Shown here: positions 32,211 through 46,502 of the stretch, in pieces | Position numbering within the stretch: the first letter of the stretch is position 1 | How the letters are laid out: each line of letters starts with the position of its first letter | Assembly: GCA_009801015.1 (NCBI GenBank) | Contig: VHZZ01000148.1 | Location: forward strand, 212,827-276,826 | Direction: 5' to 3' | Length of the DNA: 64,000 nt | DNA from: Silene noctiflora | Taxonomy: Eukaryota; Streptophyta; Magnoliopsida; Caryophyllales; Caryophyllaceae | The notes under the pieces: model-generated | The model's input: only the letters and a program-made list of their open reading frames with translations | The model's database searches: none | What the model was told of the DNA's origin: nothing | Translations under genes and position numbers: made by a program

Positions 32211-34936
32211 CCCTCATGAATTTTAAATTATTTTTAAATTATAACTACCATGTCTTATGCTCAATTTAAACCAACTATTGACTTTTGGACAGTCCTGTAG
32301 GACACACAAATAATTTGAATTTTTTATTTATTTATTAATTTATTCTAAGTACTCTATTCTTAAGAGCTTGGGGACATTTAAGAATGAATCTAGTGTATTT
32401 TTTTTATATACAACCTAAATTTTAGTCAAAAGGGATTGAGACGGAGGAAGAATAAGTTACTTGTACTACTAAAAATGTTGTACATACAATTTATACAAAG
32501 TTATTTTTGTCATAATGACATAAATTTGGGGTAAGAAATTATTTACTACTTTCAAATATGTTATAACAGTGTAATATAAATCTGATATGTATCAAAAAAG
32601 TTTTCATTCTATAACCAAGTTTCAATCAACGAAGAAATTATTTAATTTGTGAAGTTTATTCTCATATATACTCCCCTTCACACACGAGGTCCCTCCATTA
32701 ATCTCTTATCCTTGTACACTAAGCTAAGGTAAGTTTAAACAAGATTCATCTTAAACAAATGGAGGCTTTGTAGTCCCGTGCACCACAAAAAAACGAGACC
32801 CTAAACATGAATGTACAAGTGTAATATACTTCAGGATTGATTAGATTGAATTCCACCAATAAAACTTGTAAATTTGATGACCAACACTGAAAGTCCGGTT
32901 CCCACGCTCATGGCTGAACAGGACCTTAGACGCCTCTAGTATGTATCAATGTATGTAGTCTCCATCAAACCCTTGGAATGGCAAAGGACTAAAAGTGGGG
33001 GTGGTTCCATGTTAGTATCATACCCTACTTTTCTGAGGTTTTCTGAAAATGGGATTTGAATTGAGAACAAAATGAGAGTGTACGAGAGCCTCGTGCTAAC
33101 TTGCAATGCATGGGGTAGACACAACATGGAGTCAGTGACAATGGAACAATGAGAAATCAGCTTTTGTTCTACTTTGTCTTTGCCCTAAAAAGAAGTCTCC
33201 CAATATTCCTTTGTCTTCATTTACAAACTCACCTAGAGCAAGTACTATGGATTATGGATTTTTTTGAATGAACTATTTCAATAGTTTTAGGATGTAATTA
33301 TTCGTCAAATTTGTGAAAATGAAATTAATTTTTAATGTTTGTCGATTTACCTAATAAGATTATGGTACAATAACATGTCTTTAAGGCTTTAATTGAGTTG
33401 TATTTGTTGACTCGGTGGTTAATTAATAAGTAACGGAGGTGTAATAAGAGTAAAAATCCTTTCATTTAAAAAAAAAATGGAGGTTGATTACTTTTGAATG
33501 GTTCGGATCTAATTCTGGATAGATTCGGTGATTGTAAATACACTTGAGCAGGGAAAAGTAAATTAATGAAAATGAATATATAATATAATATAGGTGTATT
33601 AGATAAGAAATGAAGCGAAAGAAATGGAGAGGATCCAAATTGGCAACGGAGTGTGATACAATGTTAAAGTAACTTTGACCATAATTGACAACATGCACTC
33701 AATCTTATACGCGAAGATAATGATACACTTAACAACAAAAGGTATAAAAGCCTTTGTGTTTAAGTTAATATTCTCCATACGTAGACAAACATTTATTTCA
33801 TTCATTAAAGTAAGTTATTTTTCAAATATTATAGAACTAAATAGAAATAGATAAGTTAAATTCTTCTTCTCACATATCAACAAGGGTTTTAAAAGATACC
33901 TAAACTAAAACAACCATTCTAAAGTAAACCTGACAAACGAGTAAATCGGAGTCGAGCGCGAGTTCAATACTTTCTGATTTGTGAAAATTTTGATCTAATC
34001 ATTTCAGATTCAAATCATTTTCATCTGTGTATTGTTATCAACTTATTAAGACATATTGATCAACAATTCAACATTGGCCAATAAAACTAACACTATAGAG
34101 TCGCGTCAAAACCCACCAAATTAAATCAACTGCGGTTACAAGTCAAATCTATATCCTTTATTTGGATACAAGTCAGGTCATTCAAATCTAAACCTGAAAA
34201 CAAGTCCTCCAGGTTGGGTTCGAGCCGAGTCAATTGGGGTTTCCAAGAATTCAGCCCTGATTGAGTCATGTTCAGATATGTTATATTATCAAACTATTCA
34301 CAAATAACCGCCGGTTCCCAACAATATATATTCCAGTCCGATCATAGTATTGGTTGGATCAATTCAAATTTAGGTCAAGTTCAAATATCAAATCGAGTTA
34401 TCAGAGTTAGATCATTCAAACTATTTCAATTCTGTTTAATCTATTCAAATCAGGTCAATTTTACTTAAATCGAACTGCAACGAACAAAAATAACCATGAA
34501 AAAACAAAATCCAAACGGCAAGATGTAGTCAGTCATGTACACAACAACCACATACATAATCCATAAAACCCAAAAAAAAAAAAGGCAGAGCAAAACTCAG
34601 CTTAAAATTCAAAAAAACTCCTAATCACCCAAAACACACACATACAACACACAGACACCCTTCCTTTTATTTCTCTTCTTACAATAAAAACAACAAATTA
34701 AACCGTTTTATTTGTTCTTCCCTCTTTCCATTTTCATACATCCATTTTTCCAGTTCATTTTACTACCTTAATTCTCCCTTAAACCACTCTTTTAATTACT
34801 GTTTTAACTCATTTCCTTTTTTTACCTCTTTTCTGTTTCACGGTTTTACCCCTATTTCTTCCCCCCAAAACCCCCCTACTTTGGTTCCAATTTGTTGTGG
34901 CAAATGCAGGTTTTGTAGTATTAAGAATAACTAAAG
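32211..34936. other. Intergenic and myosin upstream region
   Basis: No gene is seen. About 33900-34480 is a diverged block with AAGTCAGGTCATTCAAATC and TCAAGTTCAAAT phrases like the GACCC-type repeats. The last 300 bp are C- and T-rich, as in a plant 5' UTR. Confidence 0.4.
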
Positions 34937-37900
34937 ATGATGTTGACATCGCCGTCAATGGTGGTCAGGAGTTCGTTAGAGGAGATGTTGGATAATTTAC
35001 GAAGGAAAGATGAGGAAGGTTTGTCAGGTGACCTTCCGCCGGCGTTACCGTCACGGCCTACGTCACGTGCTAGGTTGCCGTCGGCGAGGAGGTCGCTTCC
35101 GATAGGGTTTAAGATCGCCGCCGGCGGAGACGGCGGAGATGACGGAAAACGGAAGGCTGACGTAATTTCCGGTGGAGGTGAGGTCGCGGCGGTGGAGGAG
35201 GTGGCGGTGGTGTGGGAGGAAGAGGGGAGAGAGAGGAGGAATAGTTTCGGGAATAATAGGAAGAAGAAGGTGAAGGCGGATCAGTCGCCGTATGTTTTAA
35301 TGGAGGAGAGAGGAGGAGAAAGCGAAAGCGGAAGCGGAAAGGAAAGTCGTAATGGTGGTGGTAATGGTGAGGAGGTCACGTCGAGTTCTGATTGTGGTTA
35401 TAATAATGGCGTGGTTGTTGAGTGGGATGATAATATCGATTATTTTATCAGGAAGGTAGTTTTAATTTCGATTTCGATTTCGATTTTGATTTTTGATTAT
35501 GATTATGATTAATGTTAGGTGTTTTGATTTAGAAATGTGTTATTTTGATGCAATTGGTTTGTTGACGGTGTTAAAGAATGATTCATTTTAGTCGACCACA
35601 AATCATTTTGTTGGTGTAGGTAGGTGTTCTAATTTAGAAATGTTTAATTTTGATGCAATTGGTTTGTTGACGGTTTTAAAGAATGATTCATGTTAGTCGA
35701 CCACATATCATTTTGTTGCTGCTAGTGTATTGGTTTACTGTTTCTTAATTCTTAGTAATGCTGTTTACTGGCGTTAATGTGAATGGATGACGGTTGAAGA
35801 GCTGAATGAGAAAAAGAACGATATTTGAGACATTGTTCTTAATTCTGTATTATGCCCCTCGTTGTAGGGATTATTTCGTGTTGTGGGGACTGTTGTTTGT
35901 AGATTGAGGTTTGGGAATTGGATTGGTCCGCTTTATTGTTGCATTAATTCTGCTTTTCAGTGCGATTGACGAGATAGACAACTGACAAGTGAGAAAACTG
36001 TAGCTTATACAAATACGTGTACGAGACTATTGTGTGCATAAAACCAAGGTCATTAATCTTGGTCAATTGGTTGTATACCTACAATACTTATTCCGTAGCT
36101 AACTGCATGTTTCAGTTAAGGATTTTTTGGGGATTTTAACTGAAAACAAGGTTCTAAACTAGTTAGGATGATGCACTTGGTTACCTGCTTGAAATCAGAT
36201 TAGATTGTTTTGAGAGTAGAGACTGGTAAGTGGAACTCCTAACTCAAAAGATTTGTGTTTTCCTCGCCCTATAGACATAATTCAAGCCCTTTTTCCTGAC
36301 TGGACTCAATGGAAAAATTCGCCCTTTTGTTTTTGCTGGCTCAGCTCTTTTCCTAGTGGGTAGTACTTGAAATTTTAAGTAGTGAAATCGTCGATTATTT
36401 TTGAAAATATGGGGTGGTCGCGTAAAAATTAGATTGTGACATTAATGATTAGGAATTGAGGATCATCCAACAAGGGCATTATTAGATTAAAATGCATTTG
36501 AAACACTATATGCTGGTCTTAATTTACAGTGTGCAATTGTGCTGCATGTTATCAAAATTTTCCAGTGTACCTTTTTATTTATCTATTTTTCCATCTTTTG
36601 TGGTAATCTTGAACCTCTGGTTTTCTTTGTCAGAAACTTCGTGTGTGGTGCCGACTCTCATCTGGAGAATGGGAATTGGGAAGGATAATGTCAACTTCAG
36701 GCAAGGAATCTCATGTACAGCTTGCATCTGAAAATGTGAGTGACATGGTTCCAGACAAGGCATCTTTGATATGAAATAATGCTATTGTGGAATTTTTATT
36801 TTAATCACCTGTGACTACTGACTGTTATAGGTTGTCAAAGTCCCGACAACAGAACTCCTACCTGCAAATCCAGATATTCTTGAAGGTGTTGATGATCTAA
36901 TACAACTTAGTTATTTGAACGAGCCCTCCGTTGTTAGTAATCTGCACTACAGATATTCACGCGATCAGATTTATGTAAGTGCTTGCATACATTACAAGTT
37001 TACTGTCGGTTATTTGTTTCTGAATTTTTACCTCTTTACACTAATAATGGGTGTGCTGCTTTCTGTAGACTAAAGCAGGACCTGTTTTGATTGCAATCAA
37101 TCCATTTAAGTCGGTGAAAATATATGGGAGCAACCAAATAACCGATTACAGGCAGAAACTTGCAGACGCTCCCCATGTTTATGCGACAGCAGATGCAGCA
37201 TACGATAAGATGATGGGAGGTTTGTCGCTGCACATAATACGTTTAAGCATTTATTGTCTTTCTTGCCTTTATCAAGTTATTTATATGTTTTGTGCTTACT
37301 TGCAGATGGGGTAAATCAGTCTATCATAATAAGGTGAGCTTTAATTTTGCTGTAATTTTAACTCTTATATTTTTACTTTGGGGATACAGTGTCTTTTGCT
37401 TTGGTATATATGCCAATGTACTTACTTTGCTGTACAGTGGGGAAAGTGGCGCAGGGAAAACTGAAACAGCTAAGTTGGCAATGCAGTACTTGGCTATCCT
37501 TGGCGGCGGTGGAGATGGAATCGAACACGAAGTTCTTCAAACAAGCTGTATACTGGAATCATTTGGAAATGCGAAAACGTCAAGAAATGATAACTCTAGC
37601 CGTTTCGTAAGATTTTTTATCTTTCCTCCCCTTCTTTGGCCTCATTCTGTACCCAGTGTTTGGGGAACTTACAGACAAATAGTCACATGAGTTTGATGTT
37701 ACCGAGTCTCTTCCATTATTCAGGGGAAGTTGATCGAAATTCATTTTAGCATGACAGGAAAGATATGCGGTGCTATAATTCAAACATGTGAGTGAGCTAT
37801 TTATCTGGCCTCTGGTTTATATATATTTTAATTCGGTTTTTCAAAAATCATTTGTTTTCTCTGTATCCTTGACTGACTATTCATTATTGTCTGTGCTATC

Positions 37901-40900
37901 TGATATTTGGAATTGATAACCAGTCCTGCTTGAAAAGGTGAAAATTCTTTGCTGTTATAGATGTTTTAGTTCAATTAGCATTCCAATCCCCTTCTTTTTC
38001 TAATATTGTTGTTCTTGCAGTCAAGAGTAGTACAGTTGGCCCAGGGAGAACGCTCATATCATGTCTTTTACCAACTATGTGCTGGTGCCCCATCTGATCT
38101 TAGAGGTTAGTATTAATTATGGGCTTGCATATTCTGCATTATTTTTTTTTGTTTCCTAGTTGTCCGTGGCAACTGCTTCTATTATTCGTTCTGCCTGAAT
38201 GCTGTTTGTCGAAAATATTTAGGCAGTCATGTCATCAGCGCTTGAATGTCATTGCAGATAAGCTGAACATTAGAACGGCTAACGAATACAAGTATCTCAA
38301 TCAGAGTAAATGCTTGATGATTGATGGTCTTGATGATGCTCTGAACTTTCGAAAGCTTCAGGTATTGATTTTTTTTCTTTCTAAAAGTTAATTCTTCAGT
38401 CAATGTTTATCGGTCATAACTTCACATCTTATCATGATAGGAAGCGTTAGACGCTGTACAAGTTTCAGAAGAAAATCAGGAGAGTATGTTTGCAGTGCTT
38501 ACTGCAGTGCTGTGGCTTGGGAACATATCTTTTGAAATCACTGATAACGAAAATCACATAGAAGTGGTGGCTGATGAAGGTGCTTTTTGTTTTAATCAAT
38601 TTCTGTTATCGCCTGGATTTATTCCTTAGTCATGACATCATTCATTGTTGTATCTTATTAATGCCTGATTGGTTTTTTATGCCAAATTTTCTTAGAACGA
38701 AGCATCAGATTACGCAGTTTCATGCTTGATGTTCAAGTCACCTAGTCAAACTAGATTTAGTATAGATTATTTTGTTATAAATTATTTCTTTCTTGAATAA
38801 ATAGGATGGTTCCGCTCATCAAACTTCTCCTTTAAATGACAGTCTTACACATCTTGTTGTGCACCTGTTGTTGCATTACTGTTGTGTGAATATATGGTTA
38901 TTTTGGTTGAAAGCTCAAAGCTTTGTTGTCGTACTTATCCTTATCCATGTCACTGCCTCATACTATGTTACCGCTGTTTGCGACCAACATAGCAATAAAA
39001 TAACATGACTTAATTGGAGAATTATGGAATAAAAGGAATTTGTGCTCGAGGTATGTTGGGCTATGGCTGATGGTTTTAAATATTGACCACGACACGGACT
39101 CGTGATTGAGTTATCCACATTTTGCCGCATTGTGAGGTGATATTGGCCCTATTTAGCGAGATTAAGCCACGATAACCGATAGCATTACTGTGACAAAAAT
39201 TTACCTCGCTCGCAATGCCACAACGCACTATGGAGGAATTGCCAAAATTTACCTAATTAACACAACTGTTTTTTGGAGTTCAAATTTGTTTTGAAGATTT
39301 CTCCTTTACCCTTTTTTCATAAGGCACATGAGTTTTTATCTTGTTTCTCTCAAAGGTTAATTGGTTTTATTTGCTTGGCAGCTCTGACCACTGCAGCCAG
39401 TTTGATAGGATGCACTGAGCAAGACTTGAGTTTGGCTTTATCAACCCGTAGAATTCAAGCTGGCAAAGATAGCATTGCAAAGAGGTTAACTTTACAGCAG
39501 GTATGTGCGCATGTTACAGACTTACAGTCACAGGTTTCACATACAAGCAGCTAATGAACATAAAATGATTTGATTCTACCTTGTCTTTGCTTCACGCAAT
39601 ATGTCTGAGGTATGATCTTTTGATCTGCAGGCAACAGACACCAGGGATGCATTGGCAAAATTCATTTATGCCAGATTATTTGATTGGCTTGTTGAAAAAA
39701 TAAACGTGTCACTTGAGGTTGGTAAATCGAGGACTGGGAGGTCCATCAGCATCTTGGATATTTACGGGTTCGAGTCATTTCAGGTGTGTTCAAATTCGAT
39801 AAGTTTCAAGGTTATGCCGTACTGCCTTGTTTGTGCTCACAGTTGCAATCTGCTTTCAGAAAAATAGCTTTGAGCAGTTCTGTATAAATTATGCAAATGA
39901 GAGATTGCAGCAGCATTTCAATCGCCATCTCTTTAAGCTTGAACAAGAGGTAAGGATTTGAGAATTCTTATATTATCGTAAATTCGTAATGCATGGAGAA
40001 GTTTTATGCACATTGATAGTGATGTACTGATGTGGTTTTGTTGTTAGTATGCATTGTAAATTCAAGGCTGAAAAAATTTACTAGATGATGCTTTAGTCAT
40101 GTCTATAAAAATCAATTGTTATTATGGTGATACACTGATACTTGCAAACTGCAAAATGTTGTTCAGCTCTTTCCTCCAGCAAACAGTCGTATTGTTGGGC
40201 TTGATTGATTATTGTTGCATGGATTTATGTGCACAGACCTTTTATGCGCTGTCCATTCCAGTATAGGATCCTCTCTAGGTACTGTTATTTAGTAGTAAAT
40301 AGTCTGGTCTATAATCGTCTTGGCTTCATTCAAAACATGCTGGTGGCCTATAAACTACATGACTACAAGAGTCAGTGCACGACCAAGAATTTCTGCTGCT
40401 GACCCTGTTACTTAAGTTAAAAAAATAGAAGGACAACAATCACCGTGAATTGTTCTCTCCATGAATTAGCCCTATTATCACTTGGTTGTTTTCAATAGTC
40501 CTACAGCATGGTCCACAGAATTATGTAGGAAAAAAGTATTTTTTGTGTCAATGATTACGGAAATTTGATCTCCAGTTTCAGACCTAAACTAAGCTGTCAT
40601 GCACTTGCAATTGTTCATTCCCCCTGTTTTATATGCTAATACTGGTTCTTTGTACAATCAGTAAGATTTTTAGTAACACTTGATTGCCTATGAATCTTTT
40701 ACATGACTTTCCATCAAAAAATTTCTTGTGTTCTTAAAACGCGATCACAACTCTCATTTCTTGGGTAAAATATTTGGTATTTTACTGTAAATATTGAGTT
40801 TTGCCCTTGCGCACTCTCATTGTTTTTGTTTTCAGGATTATGAAGCCGATGGAATTGACTGGACTAAAGTCGATTTTAAAGACAACCAAGAGTGCCTGAA

Positions 40901-43900
40901 CTTGTTTGAGCAGGTACATAAGTTGTACCCTGTATATTATTCACTGTGCTATATCGTTTTCTTGATCTGATTAATAACATCTGTTAATCTACTCTATGCC
41001 GTGTAGAAACCCGTGGGGCTCTTGTCGTTATTAGACGAGGAGTCAAATTTTCCCAAGGCTACAGATTTGACCTTCGCCCACAAGCTTGAGCAGCATTTGA
41101 GCTCTAACTCTTGCTTCAAAGGTAGAAGGGATGGGGCATTCAGTATTTCTCACTACGCAGGACAGGTTGGTGTTTTTACTGTGGGGCTCATCTTACATTA
41201 TCCGTCCTCATTGGCTTTCTAAACTTTTTGCTCTCTCGATGTGTGTGCATGTGTATACGTGCATGTTAGTGGCTATGAACTTATGGTAACCTTGTCATGT
41301 TGTGCGTTTTCTGTTTGCCTGCTAATTGTAAAGCGTTCTTTGATAATTAATGTTGTTGCTCGAACAATTGGTAAATATCGCTGAGCAACATCTGCTTAAT
41401 GTGTACAGTATATTGTTCATTTTTTTAATGAAATTTGTCTTTAGTTAGTGATTTCTAAATATAGTTTCTGATGTAAATCTCTGCTTCTGTGTTTCGTCAG
41501 GTTCTTTATGATACTAGTGGCTTCTTGGAGAAGAATAGAGATCCATTACACTCCGATTCTGTTCAGCTCCTTCTATCTCGCAGCTGTGAATTGCTGCAAC
41601 TCTTTGCCTCCAAAATGCTTGACCAATCTCAAAAAGCAGTGGGTCTTAAAGGTCAATCTGCCAAAGACTGCCAGAAGCAAAGTGTTGCTACAAAGTTCAA
41701 GGTAACTTCTGTTCATTTATTCAGGCCCATGGGAATATGCTTGATGGTCTAGTTCAGTGCAACCCTAGTTGCAACTCAGTTCTTTCTGGGCAGTGCTATA
41801 GCCTACAGTTACTCCATCCGATCTATAGTCCCCCTTTGACTTTGGCGGTCAAATTTTTTTGAGTGTGACTGATATTTTCCCATAATGTACGATAATTACA
41901 AACCATCCAATAATTGCGATAATTTTCCCATCTGATCTATATTGTCTCCTTTTGACTTTGCGGTCAAATTTTTCCGCGCGTGACTGATATTTTCCCATAA
42001 CGTACAATAGTTACAAACGTTTTATGAAATTGATGATAACTAGTTTAGAACCCGTGCAATAAATGCACGGTATATATAATTTTTTATTTTTAATAAGATA
42101 TTTAAATAATAGTGGTATCTAATTAATTGTTTATTTTCCTCGTTATTATATTTTTTTTTTTGAGAAAAAAAAAACAAAATTGAAAATTAATCCAAGAGAA
42201 TTTGAGTGATGTGTTGAAATGTATTTTTAAAAAAAAAAAATTTGTATATCATAAAGCCTAATGATTCTAATTTATAAATTATCTCAATTTACTTTGTCAT
42301 GAAAGTAATAAAAACAATTTATAGTTTTATTTATACGTAGTATTTTGGTCAAGTCATTATCAAATGATAGCATCGGTAAAAGATTTAGCAGTTTATAAAT
42401 TTATATCATTTATACTTTAATTAAAAGATTATAGTTAGAATTTAGTGAAAATTATATAATTTGATAAAAAGATTAATTTTAATAAAAATATAATAATATA
42501 ATGAAATACATTATAACTATTAACTCTAGCTTGAATATAAAAAAAATGCTTGTTTGATCAATCATTTGGTAAAATTAAATGTCAACTTATCAATAGTTTC
42601 CTTAACTAAAAAGATGCTTTTTGGAGGGAAAATTTGTGATTTCATCTATTCTTTTAGTAGATAGGGGATTTGAAACGTGGAAATAGTTGTTTTGATAAAT
42701 TAAGTTCGACAAATTTTACATTGTACCTGTTCATACATAAATTTGACATCGGTTAATCAAGTTATCCAGAGATAATAAATTTGGGACACAGGTAGTACTA
42801 ATTAAGTATGATAAACTTATAACTCGATTCACTTACGTAATGGTAGCTTTTCATTTATAAACTGGTCATACTCTGTATTATTTTGCAGCTTCAACTTTAC
42901 AAACTGATGCAGCAGTTGGAAATGACCACACCTCACTTCATTCGCTGCATAAAACCAAATAGTACGCAGCTTCCAGGGGTCTACGAGAATGATCTTGTAT
43001 TGCAACAATTGAGGTGTTGTGGAGTTTTAGAAGTTGTTAGAATTGCCAGATGTGGTTTTCCTAACCGGATAAACCATGAAGAGTTTGCTGAAAGGTATGA
43101 TCAGGGACCTTACAAGTTGTCAGCAATTTATTTTGATGTTCTAGTGCTCTGTTTTTGACAGTTTTTTATGTACTGCATTCCATTTTCAGGTATGGATTCC
43201 TGATTTCAGAAAGAAATGTTTCTCGTGATCCGTTGAGTTTGTCGGTTGCTGTTCTGCAGCAATTCAACGTCCTTCCTGAAATGTACCAAGTTGGCTACAC
43301 AAAATTATATTTCCGAACGGGTCAGGTTAGTCTTGTCATTCATTATTTTCTTCCCTCCGTTCAGGACTGGAATTGATATGTATGTAGCATGTGCCACTGG
43401 AATTAATGTACTGAACCTAATCGTTAGCTCTGAATTAGCTCTTTTACACTAATGTCCAGGAATTGTCCTAATGCCCTATATTAATAACTGACACCCTCAC
43501 TTACATTATAGCTGGTCGAATTTGAATTAAAATACTTTATTTCAACCTCGGTCCCATGAAAAACTATCATACTGCATTCTTCAGGTTGGGCAGGCACTGG
43601 GGAATCTTCTCCTGGTGTGGCCACAAACATCATATTTTTTTTATGGCTGAGACTTCAATGGTTTAACCTGATTTTCTCTGTTTGATACTTCCACGGAGAT
43701 TCAAGCCACATGCACATTTTACCTTCATGAATGTGAATGCTTCTGCAGTTCTGCTTGTGTGATGCTTCTGCTTGAGTTATTATTTGTCTAATAAGGGATT
43801 GTGTGCCTTTTTCTTTGGTTAATTGGTTTTGAATCATAGTGAAAACTTCCATTCCGGAGAGAGATGGAAGAAAAGGAGGCTTTATGTTTTCTTTCTGCTA

Positions 43901-46502
43901 CTTGACCTCACTGATCTATACTTCTTGTGAGATTTTCTTGCTCTCAAATTTCTGATGTGCTTAAATGTAGATCGGGGCTTTGGAGGAAACAAGAAAACGA
44001 GTATTACAGTCTGTGATTGGATTTCAAAAGTGCTATCGTGGCTACAAGGCTCGTTCTCAGTTTAGCGAACTGAAGGCTGGAGTTTCTACCTTGCAGTCCT
44101 GTAATACCCTGTCTTTATTGGGCTTATTTTTTGTGCGGACAAAAAGAAGCCTTGTCTTTTATCTATTTGTTCAAGTTTTCTTATGGTTAATTTTCTCGCT
44201 GCAGTCATTCGTGGTGAAAATCGTAGAAGGGAATATACTTCTTTATTAACGAATCAGAGAGCCCACTTGAAACAGAAGGATGCGCACAAGCATAAGCGTA
44301 GTGCTTCAAAAGTTTTGCACGAGGAGCATAAAGCAATCATACGATTGCAATCTGGTAAAGCATGTTGTACTTTTAGGTTGTGTTCTTTTTTGAAAATAAT
44401 GTATTTAAATAGTTTTCTCATTATATTTTGAAACTGTACTCTATAGTTGTACGTGGCTGGTTGGCCCGGAAACATTTTGATGGCATGTTGACCCTACAAG
44501 ACTTGAAGGCCGAAGCTAATAAAATGAGTCAATTGCCTGATAAAGAGGCTCCAATGAAGGTACGATTGTTAATCATGTTAAGCCAATGTTGAATGGACTT
44601 CGCATCAGCATGGCTGCTAATTAGCCCTCATCCCATTGAATGTTACAAATATACGGGAACTTGCCCTTTTGTTAGCAGTAAATGTGATGGAAGTAGCTGT
44701 TGGTGTGGTCGTGACTCATGAAGTAATGACCATTTGAAACTTCTTTGATCCCCTTGTGTTCTACTTCGCATATCTTGTCATAAATGCCTTCTCAGCTAGG
44801 TTGGAATCGGTAAAGTTTGGGAAGTTGCTCTTAAATCTTTAAGAAGAAAGGAGCAAAATATGAGTGAAGAATAAGATTACTAAATAGTTTTTTTGTGATG
44901 GATATGGGTGAGGAGTAGATCAATATAACTTATTGCTATTATATAAAGATTTCAATATTCAACCACACGTTGCAATAGATTTTCACAGTCTCACTCATTC
45001 TCAACCGCACACATCATCAGTTGCAAAAGGGAGATTACAGAAGACGATACATCAGTGCAAATATGAAGCAAAAACGTAATATGAAGCAAAAACGTATTTT
45101 TTTCTTCAAGTTTCATCTACAGACTGGAATTTTTCATTCAACTATTTTGCTTTCTAACAAATTCAAACTGTTACCAACCTCAAATTGTTTGCGCTGTTCA
45201 TTTCTTCCTTTCACATTCCAACGAATGTAGCTGTTCATATAAACAATAAAAAAATGAAGTGCAACTCTTATTGTCTGACCAGGATTTACCCCCTAATGCT
45301 CTGGAAGAGCTCCAAAGACGGGTTGAGAGAGCCGAAGCAATTTCAGCTCAGAAGGAAGAGGAGAATGCTGCATTAAAGACACAGATACAACAGTATGACA
45401 AGAGATGGTCAGAGTATGAGACTAAAATGCGGTCAATGGAAGATATGTGGCAGAAGCAGATAGTATCTTTGCAAGTAAGTTTCTGGCACTTGGCATACAT
45501 TCTGGTTGTATTGTTTTGCCTCCTTCATCTTGCACAAAAGAATCTATTAGTTGGGTCTGCATTCTTTTATAACCTCCAAATGAATCGTACAGTGATTTAA
45601 AAATCGGTTAAATAATTAATTGAACTTGGATGTGGTGAGGACTTCCACACTTGGACTTGTTATTGTTGATTTCTGTTGTATTGTGCATTTGTGCCAGAGA
45701 TTTAACGTGTTGGGTCAATCTGTACTCTCCCTGGTTACCCAATCTAAGCAACAATGTACGTTAGCTAGGTCAGCTATTAAAGGTCTCGAGTATAGATACT
45801 TGAGGTTTGGGTACAAACCTGTCTTCATCACTGTCGTCAGTCGTCACCTTTGTTTTTTGACATTTAGGAACCACGTCTACATTGTTGGTTTATTATAGCT
45901 TTAGTGGAACAAATGCTTCTAAGACTGTTGTAAGCTAAAGTGCTGATTTTTTTCAACATAACATTTCAGTTCTGCCTTCTATGTATTCATCCAAATTTTG
46001 GTCATAACATCTTTAACTTTTCCAGATGAGTTTGGCTGAAGCCAAAAAGAGTCTTGCCCCTGAGAATGCTGCGGGTCGACCTGGAAGACAAGAGGTTTGT
46101 ACATCGCCCGTGTCTGAGGATTCAGATGATAACCTGTTCATGGGACCTCGAACACCAGGAGAAAGCACACCCAACAAATTTTCAAATCACTTAGTTGAAC
46201 CACGAGAACTCAACGGTGGTTCTTTGAACCCTGTCAACCGGCTAGAAAAGGAGTTTGAGCAGCGAAGACAAGTTTTTGACGAAGATGCAAGAAATATTTT
46301 TGATTACAGAGCATTACAGTCTACTCCAGGTCCAAATTCTTATGATGAACTTAGAAGGCTAAAACTGAGATTTGCAGTATGGAAGAGAGAATACAAGACT
46401 CGGTTACGGGAGACAAAAACGGCTCTTCACAAATTTAGTCATGGTGATACCGAAAAGAATAGGCGGAAATGGTGGGTAAAGTTTGGTGGAAGAAAGCATT
46501 AG
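34937..46502 (+). CDS. Class VIII myosin heavy chain (ATM2/VIII-B-like), 24 exons
   Basis: Exons: 34937-35455, 36634-36735, 36831-36974, 37069-37219, 37306-37333, 37438-37606, 37724-37787, 37924-37937, 38021-38105, 38258-38361, 38441-38579, 39382-39500, 39631-39783, 39860-39949, 40836-40913, 41007-41165, 41501-41701, 42889-43094, 43190-43325, 43971-44100, 44205-44354, 44447-44559, 45283-45474, 46026-46502. All borders are GT-AG and the phases join, giving 1240 residues. The N-terminal extension has the class VIII phrase [13 protein letters not shown]. The motor follows: P-loop GESGAGKT (316-323), switch I NDNSSRF (365-371) and switch [10 protein letters not shown] (589-596). Three IQ motifs lie near 905, 928 and 978 and should bind calmodulin. 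A coiled coil (about 1019-1082) and a basic tail ending near [11 protein letters not shown] complete it. Class VIII myosins move on actin at plasmodesmata, the new cell plate and endosomes. Intron 17 holds repeats. The gene looks whole. Confidence 0.95.
35517..35722. repeat. 105-bp tandem duplication in myosin intron 1
   Basis: AGGTGTT(T/C)T(G/A)ATTTAGAAATG starts copies at 35517 and 35622. Both contain GATGCAATTGGTTTGTTGAC and GTCGACCACA. Confidence 0.8.
41811..42665. mobile_element. Repeats inserted in myosin intron 17
   Basis: Two diverged copies of a CTTTGACTTTGGCGGTCAAA block (about 41815 and 41928) start with TACTCCATCCGATCTATA, like a Stowaway end. Next to them, ACTAGTTTAGAACCCGTGCA (42039) begins an AT-rich non-coding stretch of the same family as the arms at 10120 and 10782. 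The intron is among the longest in the gene. Confidence 0.5.

Noticed and set aside
34937-35512. Free-standing 191-residue protein at the start of the myosin gene
   Set aside because: The frame after 35455 reads into a low-complexity intron; the part before it is class VIII myosin exon 1.
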